Assembly (NCBI GenBank): GCA_019112635.1
Contig: DXIX01000023.1
Span: 84,485-148,484, forward strand
Length of the DNA stretch: 64,000 nt
Reading direction: 5' to 3'
Source of the DNA: Candidatus Blautia intestinigallinarum
GTDB taxonomy: Bacteria > Bacillota > Clostridia > Lachnospirales > Lachnospiraceae
A model generated the notes under the pieces. It made no database searches and was not told the origin of the DNA. It saw only the letters and a program-made list of their open reading frames with translations. Within the stretch, counting starts at the first letter, position 1. Each line of letters begins with the position of its first letter. A program made the translations under genes and the position numbers. Positions 52,054 to 60,859 of this stretch are shown in pieces.

Positions 52054-53502
52054 TTGAGTGACATTCTTACAAAAATCAATGACACCTTGTGGAGTATGCC
52101 TCTGGTTATCCTCGTATTGGGCGCAGGTCTTTATTTCTCAATACGAATGCTGTTCCCGCAGTTTCGATATCTGAAGGAAATGATTCGGAACATGGGACAG
52201 GGGTCGGATTCATCCAAAGGACTGTCACCTTTGAGAGCCTTTATTTTCACCGCTGCCAGAACCGTCGGTGTGGGCAACATCTCCGGTATGGCGACTGCTA
52301 TCTATTTCGGCGGTCCAGGTGCCGTATTCTGGTTCTGGATTCTGGCATTGATCGGATCAGCGGTGGCTTTGATCGAGGCAATTTTGTCTCAGACTTACCG
52401 CCATACCATCAACGGCGAGTATCGAGGCGGCCCGGCTTACTATATGGAGCACGGAATTAAATGCAAGCCTCTGGGACGGGCGATGGGAATTCTGTTTGCA
52501 AGTCTGACCATTCTTTGCTTTGTCCTGCTTGCGCCGACCACCCAGTCTTACAACATCACCCAGGGAATCGCAACGGCTTTCCATTTGCCGGTGATCGCGG
52601 TGGGAGTTGTATTTACTGCACTTCTCGCTTTCGTCATTCTTGGCGGACTTAAGAGAATTGGTGATGTGGCACAGAGAGTTTCTCCGATCATGGCAATGCT
52701 TTACATCCTGATGGCATTGGTGATCATTGTGATGAATATCCAGGAGCTTCCAGGCGTCATCGCCATGATTTTCAAATCTGCCTTCGGAACAGATCAGGTC
52801 TTCGCCGGAATCGCAGGTTCCGCCATCTCCTGGGGTATCAAACGAGGCGTGTTCGCCAACGAGGTTGGTGTTGGTTCCTCAGCAGTTACCGCGGCAGTCG
52901 GCGAGGTGAGCCATCCGGTAAAACAGGGCTTGAGCAACGCAGTGAGCGTATTCATCGGTACCTTCTTTGTGTGTACCACATCTGCGATTATGATGCTGAT
53001 GACCGGCTGTTACAATGTCAGTGACGGAGCGGACGGACTTCTCTATGAGGGACTTCCGGGTGTGGCATACGGAAATGACTTCGTATCTTCCGCCATTGAT
53101 ACGGTAATTCCAGGACTTGGCGCTCCGTTTGTAGCCATCGCGATTCTTTGCTTTGCCTCCGTGGCACTGCTTGCTTATTATATGTACGGTGAGAGCAGTC
53201 TTCTGTATCTCTTCCCGAACAACAAGACCATTCACTGGGTAATGAAAGTTGTCTTTCTGGTGATTATCTTCCTGGGATGTATCTTATCTGCGGATATGGT
53301 ATGGACCATGGGTGATATCGGACACGGCGTGATGGCATGGGAGAACGTAATTGCCTTGCTGATCCTTGGAAATCAGGGTATCCGTATCTTCAAGGATTAC
53401 GACAGACAGAAAAAGAACGGTGTAAAAGAGCCGGAATTTGATCCAGAGGCTTTGGGATTTGATCTTTCTGAAGTGAGCGAAACCTGGAGAAAGAAAAAAT
53501 AA
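52054..53502 (+). CDS. AGCS-family amino acid:sodium symporter
   Basis: 482 residues with about ten or eleven membrane segments. Family motifs: RTVGVGNISGMATAIYFGGPGAVFW (shown as VGVGNISGMATAI, residues ~70-83), GGPAYYMEHG, SWGIKRGVFANEVGVGSSA (~255-275). The family imports alanine or glycine with Na+. Start TTG at 52054 with AGGGGGAAG 7 bases upstream, inside the hairpin described. Followed by the SHMT-like gene 61 bases on, suggesting one operon handling glycine or serine. Confidence 0.93.
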   Translation: MSDILTKINDTLWSMPLVILVLGAGLYFSIRMLFPQFRYLKEMIRNMGQGSDSSKGLSPLRAFIFTAARTVGVGNISGMATAIYFGGPGAVFWFWILALIGSAVALIEAILSQTYRHTINGEYRGGPAYYMEHGIKCKPLGRAMGILFASLTILCFVLLAPTTQSYNITQGIATAFHLPVIAVGVVFTALLAFVILGGLKRIGDVAQRVSPIMAMLYILMALVIIVMNIQELPGVIAMIFKSAFGTDQVFAGIAGSAISWGIKRGVFANEVGVGSSAVTAAVGEVSHPVKQGLSNAVSVFIGTFFVCTTSAIMMLMTGCYNVSDGADGLLYEGLPGVAYGNDFVSSAIDTVIPGLGAPFVAIAILCFASVALLAYYMYGESSLLYLFPNNKTIHWVMKVVFLVIIFLGCILSADMVWTMGDIGHGVMAWENVIALLILGNQGIRIFKDYDRQKKNGVKEPEFDPEALGFDLSEVSETWRKKK

Positions 53503-53563
53503 AATTTACATAAAAAATAAAAGTCATATGGCGGAAGAAAACGCCAGGAAAGGATGTATTGAT

Positions 53564-54826
53564 ATGTTAAAACAAACCAGACTTACAGACCCGGAACTTG
53601 CAAAAATTGTTGACAAGGAACTTGACCGTCAGGAGAAATGTATTGAGATGATCGCGTCAGAGAGTACCGTACCGGTTCCTGTTATGGAACTCTCCGGAAG
53701 CGTATTTACCAATAAGACATTGGAGGGATATCCAGGAGCACGTTTTCAGGCAGGCGGACAGATCGCTGATGAGATGGAGACCCTTGCAATCAAGAGAGCA
53801 AAAGAGCTCTTCGGTGCTGAACATGTGAATATTCAGTCCTATTCAGGTTCCACTGCAAACTATTCTGTATTCGCATCCATTCTGAAACCAGGCGATAAAA
53901 TTCTCGCAATGCGTCTGGATCAGGGCGGACATCTGACCCATGGTTCACCGGCAAACTGGACCAGTTCAATTTACAATCATAAATTCTACGGATGTGATCC
54001 TGAGACAGGACGTATCGACTACGATGAGATGGAGAAGATTGCCAAGGAATTCCAGCCTAAGCTGATCATCTGCGGCGCAAGTTCCTATCCTCGTCTGATT
54101 GACTATGAGCGTGTGGCGAAGATTGCTGAATCTGTGGGCGCATATTCCATGTGTGACATGGCGCATGTGGCAGGACTTGTGGCAGCGAAAGTCATTCCAA
54201 GCCCGATTCCTTACATGGATTTCGTGACATCATCCACCACCAAGACCTTCTGCTCTGCAAGAAGCGGTATGGTCTTCTGTAAAGAAAAATTCGCGAAGAC
54301 TCTTGACAAAGGAACCTTCCCGGGAGCACTGGGCTCCATGCACCTTCACACTATGGCAGCAAAATGCTGGAGCTTCCGCTATGCGGCATCAGAAGAATTC
54401 CATAATACGATGGTACAGGTTGTGAAGAATGCGCAGCATATGGCAGAGGAGCTGATCAAACGCGGCTACAACATCGTGAGCGGCGGTACAGACAATCATC
54501 TGTTGGTTGTGGATCTGCGCAACAAGGGTGTGACCGGACGTCAGATGCAGGATTCTCTGGAGAAAGCAGGAATCTCTGTGAACAAACAGGTAGTTCCTTT
54601 TGACACAGCGAAGCCAAACGTTACCAGCGGTGTCCGCATCGGTCTTACCTCTGTAACCCAGCGTGGAGTCAAAGAAGACGGCGTTACGGAGATCGTTGAG
54701 ATGATCGACCGTGTCGTACAGGATCCGGAGAACGAAGCTGTAATCGCACAAGTGAAAGCTCAGGCAGAGGCATTCATCTCCAAGTATCCTCTGTACACAG
54801 CAGAAGAATTAGAAGAACTGGCATAA
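53564..54826 (+). CDS. glyA: Serine hydroxymethyltransferase-like PLP enzyme, divergent
   Basis: 420 residues, normal SHMT length. Conserved: IASES, catalytic Glu54 in LEGYPG, GGHLTHGSP, DMAHVAGLVAA, Schiff-base lysine in TTKTF (~Lys227), SGGTDNHLLVVDL and the carboxylate-binding Arg in TSGVRIG. Different from E. coli and Bacillus SHMT: the Tyr of NKYAEG is Thr52, the second Tyr of RYYGG is Gln62, and the His before the lysine is Thr. Start ATG 53564 with AGGAAAGG upstream. The neighbour is an AGCS symporter. It may be SHMT with altered specificity or another aldol-type enzyme. Confidence 0.85.
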   Translation: MLKQTRLTDPELAKIVDKELDRQEKCIEMIASESTVPVPVMELSGSVFTNKTLEGYPGARFQAGGQIADEMETLAIKRAKELFGAEHVNIQSYSGSTANYSVFASILKPGDKILAMRLDQGGHLTHGSPANWTSSIYNHKFYGCDPETGRIDYDEMEKIAKEFQPKLIICGASSYPRLIDYERVAKIAESVGAYSMCDMAHVAGLVAAKVIPSPIPYMDFVTSSTTKTFCSARSGMVFCKEKFAKTLDKGTFPGALGSMHLHTMAAKCWSFRYAASEEFHNTMVQVVKNAQHMAEELIKRGYNIVSGGTDNHLLVVDLRNKGVTGRQMQDSLEKAGISVNKQVVPFDTAKPNVTSGVRIGLTSVTQRGVKEDGVTEIVEMIDRVVQDPENEAVIAQVKAQAEAFISKYPLYTAEELEELA

Positions 54827-54863
54827 GCCATAGATAAGTTCCTTGATCGATTGATCCTATGGA

Positions 54864-54923
54864 AAAAATGCTCTAAGTAACCTCTGACATCATGTTGTCA
54901 TGACGGTAACTTAGAGCATTTTT
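54864..54923. terminator. Bidirectional terminator after the SHMT-like gene
   Basis: AAAAATGCTCTAAGTAACC (54864-54882) pairs with GGTAACTTAGAGCATTTTT (54905-54923) with one mismatch; an inner TGACA/TGTCA stem caps it. Serves the convergent Tim44-like gene as well. Confidence 0.88.
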
Positions 54924-54932
54924 CTTTTTCTG

Positions 54933-55679
54933 TCACATGAGATTGGTCAGGGAATCGATATCCATCTCATCTTTTTGTTTGATCTGCGCCAGCACCCATC
55001 TTCCGTCCCGGCAGACAAATTTCCAGTATTCAAAGAATGCTTCCGGGCGGGGATTGCCGCGTATCACATTTCCTGTAGCTTTCTGAATGTAATATCCTGT
55101 CATTTTCCCGTGAATCAGGTACCACAGAATATCCTGCTCTTCCCCAGGTTCATCCAGCGCACAGACGGGGACGGCACTCAGAAGACGGACATTCTTCTGG
55201 ACGACAGCCTCGCCCCGCACCTGCATCCATTGGAGCTGGCTGTTGAATTGATTCATAAGTTCTTCGGTGAGAAAAGCACTGGCGTAGTGAGCATCCATAC
55301 GCCGCCAGCATTCCTGGATTTCAAAATAAGCAGTCTCAACCTGTCTTTGAATTTCCCTGGCGTCCCAGTTATCCCCCAGCTGAGCGTAAACGGCCATTGC
55401 ACGGCGGCTTTTGGCTCTGGCAGCTTTTCCCTTGACAATCAGGATAAAACTTCCGCCGCCCGCCAGGGCGCCGAACAGGATAAGCTGTACGAGATATCCT
55501 CCGATTCCGGGGCGGCCATGCCGGCTGTTTCCATAGTAGTGAGAACTGGAGTGGGAAGAAGAACCTCCGGAGGAACCACCGGAAGATCCCCCTCCGCCTG
55601 CACGTCCCCAGACAGGGACTGCCAGGAACACAGCCAGGAGTAGAAGGAGACTGAAAAGATATAAAGCTTTCTTTCGCAT
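54933..55679 (-). CDS. Exported or membrane-anchored Tim44-like domain protein
   Basis: 248 residues. Signal peptide (1-~25, ending VPVWGRAG), a Gly/Ser-rich stretch (GGGGSSGGSSGGSSSHSSSH), one membrane helix (~62-85), then a domain of about 150 residues with the Tim44-like pattern (VETAYFEIQECWRRMDAHYASAFLTEEL; YWKFVCRDGRWVLAQIKQ). Function in bacteria is unknown. Its start is not preceded by a strong AGGAGG; GAAAGGA lies 20 bases away. Confidence 0.75.
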   Translation of the reverse strand: MRKKALYLFSLLLLLAVFLAVPVWGRAGGGGSSGGSSGGSSSHSSSHYYGNSRHGRPGIGGYLVQLILFGALAGGGSFILIVKGKAARAKSRRAMAVYAQLGDNWDAREIQRQVETAYFEIQECWRRMDAHYASAFLTEELMNQFNSQLQWMQVRGEAVVQKNVRLLSAVPVCALDEPGEEQDILWYLIHGKMTGYYIQKATGNVIRGNPRPEAFFEYWKFVCRDGRWVLAQIKQKDEMDIDSLTNLM

Positions 55680-55842
55680 AATTTGTTACCGGTTCTAGCC
55701 CGGATTTCCTTTCTGAAATTTTCCAAATAGATGCCGTTTAGGCCTCTTTGAGAGAATTATAACACTGTGTTTGAGATCCCACAATCCGGCAGAACTATTT
55801 TGATATAGCTTTTTGGCATACTAAGGTATTCCATCTGCGTAT

Positions 55843-55871
55843 TTGCTATTTCAAAAAGTTTCTTCTATAAT
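55843..55871 (+). promoter_or_regulatory. Promoter of the aldo/keto reductase gene
   Basis: TTGCTA (55843-55848), 17 bases, TATAAT (55866-55871), 46 bases before the ATG. Confidence 0.65.
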
Positions 55872-55916
55872 AATAAAAAGAGTTCAAGGAGTTAAAAGAT
55901 AAGGAGGAATGAGATT

Positions 55917-57047
55917 ATGATATACAAAGAATTTCAGGGACTGAAGCTGTCTGCGCTGGGTATGGGAGCTATGCGTCTTCCGGTGATCGATGGAGATGAC
56001 GCTAAAGTGGATGCGGCTGCGGCGCAGGAGATGGTGGATTATGCCATGGAACATGGTATTAACTATTATGATACCGCATGGGGATATCACAATGGAAATT
56101 CCGAGCTGGTCATGGGACAGGCTCTGTCCAAATATCCCAGAGAGAATTTTTATCTGGCCACCAAATTCCCGGGATATGATCTGTCAAACATGGACAAAGT
56201 GGAAGAGATTTTTGAGAAACAGTTGGAGAAATGCCAGGTTTCTTATTTTGATTTCTATCTGTTCCATAATGTCTGTGAGATGAATATTGATGCCTATCTG
56301 GATCCGAAATATGGAATTTATGAGTACCTGATGAAACAGAAAGAGAACGGAAGAATCCGCCATTTGGGATTCTCTGCTCATGGAAGCTATGAAGTGATCA
56401 AACGTTTCCTGGAAGCTTACGGAGAGCATATGGAATTCTGCCAGCTTCAGATCAACTATGTGGACTGGTCCTTCCAGGACGCGAAAAAGAAAGTGGAGCT
56501 TTTGAAATCTTATGGAATTCCGGTCTGGGTGATGGAGCCGCTTCGGGGAGGACGTCTTGCCAAGCTTCCTGAGAATGCTGAAAAACAGTTGAAAGAATTA
56601 AGACCAGATGAGAAGATTCCTGCCTGGGCGTTCCGTTTTCTGCAGACCATTCCGGAAGTGACAATGGTACTCTCAGGAATGTCCAATTACGAGCAGATGA
56701 AGGAAAACATCCAGACCTTTGAGACAGAGAAGCCTCTGAGTGAGACAGAGATGGAGACGCTTCTTTCCGTGGCAGACGGCATGCTCAATGGAACTCTTCC
56801 CTGCACGGCCTGCCATTACTGTGTCAGCCACTGTCCGCAGGGATTGGATATTCCGGCTTTGCTGGAATTGTACAATGAGCATAATTTCACAGGCGGCGGT
56901 TTTATCGCTCCCATGGCATTGATGGCTATCCCCAAAGAGAAACATCCAGATGCCTGTGTCGGCTGCCGCAGCTGTGAGGAAGTCTGTCCGCAGCAGATTA
57001 AGATCTCTGAGGCTATGGCAGATTTCGCTGAAAAACTGAAAGGCTAA
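55917..57047 (+). CDS. Aldo/keto reductase with C-terminal ferredoxin-type cluster domain
   Basis: 376 residues. The AKR barrel has GMGAMRLP, DTAWGYHNGNSE (catalytic Asp/Tyr), ATKFPGY (Lys) and LGFSAHGS, followed by a C-terminal domain with CTACHYCVSHCP (~residue 297) and CVGCRSCEEVCPQQIKI (~348). This is the family of AKRs fused to 4Fe-4S domains common in anaerobes; it reduces carbonyl substrates with electron flow through the clusters, natural substrate unknown. AAGGAGG lies upstream. It appears monocistronic. Confidence 0.93.
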   Translation: MIYKEFQGLKLSALGMGAMRLPVIDGDDAKVDAAAAQEMVDYAMEHGINYYDTAWGYHNGNSELVMGQALSKYPRENFYLATKFPGYDLSNMDKVEEIFEKQLEKCQVSYFDFYLFHNVCEMNIDAYLDPKYGIYEYLMKQKENGRIRHLGFSAHGSYEVIKRFLEAYGEHMEFCQLQINYVDWSFQDAKKKVELLKSYGIPVWVMEPLRGGRLAKLPENAEKQLKELRPDEKIPAWAFRFLQTIPEVTMVLSGMSNYEQMKENIQTFETEKPLSETEMETLLSVADGMLNGTLPCTACHYCVSHCPQGLDIPALLELYNEHNFTGGGFIAPMALMAIPKEKHPDACVGCRSCEEVCPQQIKISEAMADFAEKLKG

Positions 57048-57161
57048 GATTCAAAGTTTTCTAAAAAAGTATAAATTGTGTAGATATTGTGGCTATTGTG
57101 ATAAGAATGTGATAAGATAGGGCGAGATTACGGATGCTAAATTCAGTGAGAAAGGAAAAAA

Positions 57162-57914
57162 TTGGAAATGAACACATTTAGACTGAAGATGATTGCCCTG
57201 ATTCTCATGGTCATCGATCACATCGGACTGTATTTTGCGTGGGCTCCCGGCTGGTTCCGGCTGTTGGGAAGAGGCTCCTATCCCCTGTTTTTGTTCTGTA
57301 TGATCTGGGGCTACCACTACACGCATGATCGGAAGAAATACCTGCTCCGGCTCTATCTGATGGGCGTATTCATGGGATTTTTCTGTTATGCTCTGAATAA
57401 CTTTGTGGAGCCGCTGGGCGGTTATGGCAACCACAATATCTTCGTTCCCATGTTTTTGGTGGGGGTCTTAATCAGCACCATTGAAATGTTTCAGAAGGAC
57501 ACAAGAAAAGGGACCAAGATGATACTTGCGATCTTCGCGGTCCAGTTTCTCTATTACCTGCTCCCGTCCTTCCTTCCCTTCCTCCGCAATCTGGACGGAG
57601 ATATCCGTACGGCATTTCTCCCGAATCTGGCAATCAACGAATACGGATTTGCCTTCGTGGCTCTGGGTGTGGTGCTGTATTTTGTGAGGGAGAGCCGGGA
57701 ACAGTTTTGCGCGGTCTACCTTCTGTTCTGCATTTACCAGTTCAGTCTGGAGATGCTCTCGGCGGGAAGCTGTCTGCAGAGCGGTATGATTCTGGCCTTG
57801 CCTTTGATGATGAAATACAATCGCCAGAAAGGGCCAGGGATGAAATATTTCTTTTATATTTTCTATCCGGCACATACGTTTCTTCTGTTCTGGCTGTCCA
57901 GCCAGTTCGCATGA
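57162..57914 (+). CDS. TraX-family membrane protein
   Basis: 250 residues, about seven or eight membrane segments. MIALILMVIDHIGLYF near the N-terminus and LGRGSYPLFLFCMIWGYHYT are the TraX family signatures. TraX acetylates F-pilin in plasmids; chromosomal members in Firmicutes are presumed acyltransferases of unknown substrate. Start TTG 57162 with AAAGGA 5 bases upstream; an ATG two codons later is an alternative. Confidence 0.85.
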   Translation: MEMNTFRLKMIALILMVIDHIGLYFAWAPGWFRLLGRGSYPLFLFCMIWGYHYTHDRKKYLLRLYLMGVFMGFFCYALNNFVEPLGGYGNHNIFVPMFLVGVLISTIEMFQKDTRKGTKMILAIFAVQFLYYLLPSFLPFLRNLDGDIRTAFLPNLAINEYGFAFVALGVVLYFVRESREQFCAVYLLFCIYQFSLEMLSAGSCLQSGMILALPLMMKYNRQKGPGMKYFFYIFYPAHTFLLFWLSSQFA

Positions 57915-57971
57915 CGGGGATCGTTCTTAGCGGCGTGTCTTCGTTCCAGTAAAAAACGAGAAATCTGTGTT

Positions 57972-58012
57972 TTCACCCGTACAACTCGAACCTTTGTACG
58001 GGTGAATTTCAT
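57972..58012 (+). terminator. Terminator after the TraX gene
   Basis: TTCACCCGTACAA (57972-57984) and TTGTACGGGTGAA (57994-58006), a perfect 13-bp stem with a 9-base loop, followed by TTTCATCTTTT. Confidence 0.8.
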
Positions 58013-58019
58013 CTTTTGT

Positions 58020-59045
58020 TCAGAGGGATTCTTTCAGTACTTTCAGATCCTCCTCCGTGGTCGACCAGCTGGTGGCGAGACGAATCACCGTGTGAGTCTC
58101 GTCATATCTTTCCCAGAAGCTGAAGGCCAGCTTTTCTTTGAGCTGTTTCAACTTTTCATTTTCCAAAATGATAAACTGCTGGTTGGTGGGAGATTCCAGA
58201 TAGAAGTTCACATTCTTCTTGTGCAGGATCGCTTTCATCTTCTCGGCCATCTCGATGGCGTGACGGCTGATTTCGAAATAGAGATTGTCCGTGAACAAGG
58301 TGTCGAACTGGATGCCAAGCAGTCTTCCTTTGGCCAGAAGGGCACCTCTTTTTTTGATCAGGTTTACGAAATGTGCCGGGCGGTTATTCTTGGTGAAGAC
58401 CACAGCCTCTCCGCACAGAGCGCCTACTTTTGTCCCGCCGATGTAGAAGACATCACAGAGTCTGGCGATGTCCGGAAGGGACAGGTCACTTTGAGGACTC
58501 ATAAGACCATATCCCAGACGGGCTCCGTCCATGTACAGAGGAATCTCATAGTGATGGCAGATTTCCGAGATCTTCTCCAGTTCTTCACGGGTATATAAGG
58601 TGCCGTACTCTGTGGGGTGGGACAGGTACACCATTCCCGGAAAGACCATATGTTCGTGAATCTCATCCGCATAGAAGGATTTCAGATAATTCTCCAGCAC
58701 TTCAGGCTGGATCTTTCCCTCTTTTTCTTCCAGTTCCAGAACCTTGTGGCCTGTGTACTCCACAGCGCCTGCCTCATGTACACTGATATGTCCTGTCTTT
58801 GCCGCAATGACTCCTTCATAGTCCTTTAACATCGTGGAAATCACAACGGAATTTGCCTGGGTTCCACCCACCAGAAATTCCACCTGGGCACTCTCGCAGG
58901 CGCAGGCAGCACGGATCTTCTCTTTGGCACTCTCACAGTAAGAATCCGTTCCATAGCCGGGAAGCATTTCCAGATTGGTCTGGATCAGTTTTTCCAGGAT
59001 TTTGGGGTGTGCCCCGGCTGAGTAATCATTTTCAAAAGATATCAT
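58020..59045 (-). CDS. Threonine aldolase-family PLP enzyme
   Basis: 341 residues. It begins MISFENDYSAGAHPKIL; PLP motifs FLVGGTQANS, the aspartate in YMDGARLGYG (~residue 178) and the Schiff-base lysine in YIGGTKVGALCGE (~205). It belongs to the beta-eliminating lyase / low-specificity threonine aldolase group that cleaves threonine or allo-threonine to glycine and acetaldehyde, though other aldol substrates are possible. Its own promoter is seen. GAGGAGAC precedes the start. Together with the SHMT-like gene 3 kb away, it gives this region two glycine-forming enzymes. Confidence 0.9.
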   Translation of the reverse strand: MISFENDYSAGAHPKILEKLIQTNLEMLPGYGTDSYCESAKEKIRAACACESAQVEFLVGGTQANSVVISTMLKDYEGVIAAKTGHISVHEAGAVEYTGHKVLELEEKEGKIQPEVLENYLKSFYADEIHEHMVFPGMVYLSHPTEYGTLYTREELEKISEICHHYEIPLYMDGARLGYGLMSPQSDLSLPDIARLCDVFYIGGTKVGALCGEAVVFTKNNRPAHFVNLIKKRGALLAKGRLLGIQFDTLFTDNLYFEISRHAIEMAEKMKAILHKKNVNFYLESPTNQQFIILENEKLKQLKEKLAFSFWERYDETHTVIRLATSWSTTEEDLKVLKESL

Positions 59046-59077
59046 TTGTCCGTCTCCTCTTTTCTCTTGATGTATTT

Positions 59078-59106
59078 ATTATATAAAAATATGTTTTCAA
59101 TTACAA
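59078..59106 (-). promoter_or_regulatory. Promoter of the threonine aldolase-like gene
   Basis: On the minus strand TTGTAA (59101-59106), 17 bases, TATAAT (59078-59083), 32 bases before the ATG. Confidence 0.7.
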
Positions 59107-59178
59107 TGCCAAGATGGGATCGTACCGGGTAAAAAGGAATATAGCTTTCACGAATCCTTTTCCATGCTTTTTTAATAT

Positions 59179-59207
59179 TTGTCAATTGGAACCAGGACTC
59201 CTATAAT
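59179..59207 (+). promoter_or_regulatory. Promoter of the acetyltransferase gene
   Basis: TTGTCA (59179-59184), 17 bases, TATAAT (59202-59207), 37 bases before the TTG start. Confidence 0.7.
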
Positions 59208-59243
59208 AAATAAAACGGAGAAATTTAGAAGGAGGACTTCACA

Positions 59244-59810
59244 TTGAATACAGAAGAATATTTAGCCTATTTGCGTGAGGGGAAGACGGTAAGCGGAGGC
59301 TCTGACCTTCATCAGATTATGCACCGGCTGGCACAGGAAGCACTGAAAACGACAGCAGAACTGAATACCGGGTATCATACCCCGGAAGAAATCCGAGAGA
59401 TCATGGAACGTCTCACCGGAAGACCTGTAGATGAAAGTTTTCGGATGTTTCCCCCATTTTACACTGAATGCGGGCGTAACATCTATATAGGCAAGAATGT
59501 TTTTATCAACTGCAACTGTCATTTTCAGGATCAGGGAGGCATCTACATCGGGGACGGCTCTTTGATCGGCTCTTTTGTCATGATGGCAACGATCAATCAT
59601 GGAAAAGATCCGTCCCGGCGCAGCGACAATATCCCTGCACCCATTCACATCGGGAAAAATGTCTGGATTGGTTCTCACGCCACAATTCTCCCCGGAGTGA
59701 CAGTGGGTGACAATGCAATCATTGCGGCAGGTGCCGTGGTGGTGAAGGATGTCCCGGCAGATACGATTGTGGGAGGCGTTCCCGCAAAAGTCCTGAAATC
59801 GGTTTACTAG
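59244..59810 (+). CDS. Sugar O-acetyltransferase (maltose/galactoside type)
   Basis: 188 residues. Left-handed beta-helix repeats ([43 protein letters not shown]) with the catalytic His in TINHG (~residue 113). The N-terminal helical region is that of LacA/Maa proteins. It transfers acetyl from acetyl-CoA to a sugar or similar hydroxyl. Start TTG 59244 with GAAGGAGG 8 bases upstream; the promoter is just above. Confidence 0.9.
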   Translation: MNTEEYLAYLREGKTVSGGSDLHQIMHRLAQEALKTTAELNTGYHTPEEIREIMERLTGRPVDESFRMFPPFYTECGRNIYIGKNVFINCNCHFQDQGGIYIGDGSLIGSFVMMATINHGKDPSRRSDNIPAPIHIGKNVWIGSHATILPGVTVGDNAIIAAGAVVVKDVPADTIVGGVPAKVLKSVY

Positions 59811-59870
59811 AGGAGAAAGCCCCCGCAAAGCTTTCAACAGACAAGAACGCAGTCAGATTCTCATCCATGA

Positions 59871-59908
59871 TTGACAAAAAAGGCGGATACGTGCTATGTT
59901 CATAACAT
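59871..59908 (+). promoter_or_regulatory. Promoter and dyad before the LysR gene
   Basis: TTGACA (59871-59876), 18 bases, TATGTT (59895-59900). The -10 lies inside a perfect dyad ATGTT-CAT-AACAT (59896-59908). A dyad over the promoter fits autoregulation by the LysR protein (inferred). Confidence 0.65.
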
Positions 59909-59929
59909 GGATCATGGAGGACGAAAGGT

Positions 59930-60805
59930 ATGGAATTAAGGGTACTGCGGTATTTTTTGATGGTTGCGCGGGAGGGGAGTATCACAAAGGCGGCGAATCT
60001 TTTGCACATTACACAGCCGACTCTGTCCCGGCAGATGATACAACTGGAAGAAGAACTGGGGGTTTCTCTGTTTCTCAGAAATAAATATCGGATTACACTG
60101 ACCGATGACGGGATACTGCTGAAACACAGGGCGCAGGAGATTATTGAGCTGGCGGACAAGACAGAAGAAGAGTTCAAAAATAAGAATGAGGAATTGAATG
60201 GAAAAGTCTCCATCGGATGCGGCGAGACGAAGAATATGTCGTTTCTGTCTCAGAATATGGCGAATTTTCGGAAAAAATATCCGCTGGTCCGCTATAATAT
60301 CTACTCGGCCACAGCCGATGAGATCAAAGATCTGATGGAAAAAGGGATTCTCGATCTGGGGCTTTTGATGGAACCGGTGGACATCTCCAGGTATGAGTTT
60401 ATCCGGATGCCGCACAGAGAACAGTGGGGTCTTCTGGTGAGGACAGATTCTCCACTGGCACAAAAAGAGGCGGTCACTCAAAAAGATCTGGTGGGAGTGC
60501 CGCTCATCAGCGCGAAGCGTGAACTGGTACAGCATGAACTGGCCAACTGGATGGGGGATTACTACGAGAAGATGGAATTCGCCGCGACTTATAATCTGAT
60601 TATGAATGCGGCGAATATGGTACTGAACGGAGTCGGAGCAGCATTTGGGTTTCGGCTGGAAGCCACCTACGAGAATCTGAAATTCCTTCCCCTGTCCCCG
60701 GGGCTGGAAACCGGGGCTGTTCTTGCGTGGAAGAAAAATCAGATCTTTTCTGATACCGTCTCCGCGTTCATTCAGTTCCTGAGACATTCCGGCCAGGAAG
60801 TATGA
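59930..60805 (+). CDS. LysR-family transcriptional regulator
   Basis: 291 residues. Winged helix-turn-helix at the N-terminus (MELRVLRYFLMVAREGSITKAANLLHITQPTLSRQMIQLEE, shown by AREGSITKAANLL and TQPTLSRQM), then the co-inducer domain (GKVSIGCGETKNMSFLSQ). ATG with GGAGGACGAAAGG upstream. Its target is not obvious; the acetyltransferase upstream on the same strand is a candidate. A perfect hairpin follows the stop region. Confidence 0.93.
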   Translation: MELRVLRYFLMVAREGSITKAANLLHITQPTLSRQMIQLEEELGVSLFLRNKYRITLTDDGILLKHRAQEIIELADKTEEEFKNKNEELNGKVSIGCGETKNMSFLSQNMANFRKKYPLVRYNIYSATADEIKDLMEKGILDLGLLMEPVDISRYEFIRMPHREQWGLLVRTDSPLAQKEAVTQKDLVGVPLISAKRELVQHELANWMGDYYEKMEFAATYNLIMNAANMVLNGVGAAFGFRLEATYENLKFLPLSPGLETGAVLAWKKNQIFSDTVSAFIQFLRHSGQEV

Positions 60806-60823
60806 TGCCAGCCAATGCTGGCA
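60806..60823. terminator. Hairpin at the end of the convergent LysR and GntR genes
   Basis: TGCCAGC (60806-60812), loop CAAT, GCTGGCA (60817-60823). No T run follows on either strand, so it may only be a weak or factor-dependent terminator. Confidence 0.4.
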
Positions 60824-60859
60824 CAAATCTGGCAAACGACTTGCGAGAAAGTCTTGCAT

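Noticed and set aside
53503..53563. Terminator between the symporter and the SHMT-like gene
   Set aside because: Only a 4-bp GGCG/CGCC stem is present and no T run, so the two genes are treated as one operon.
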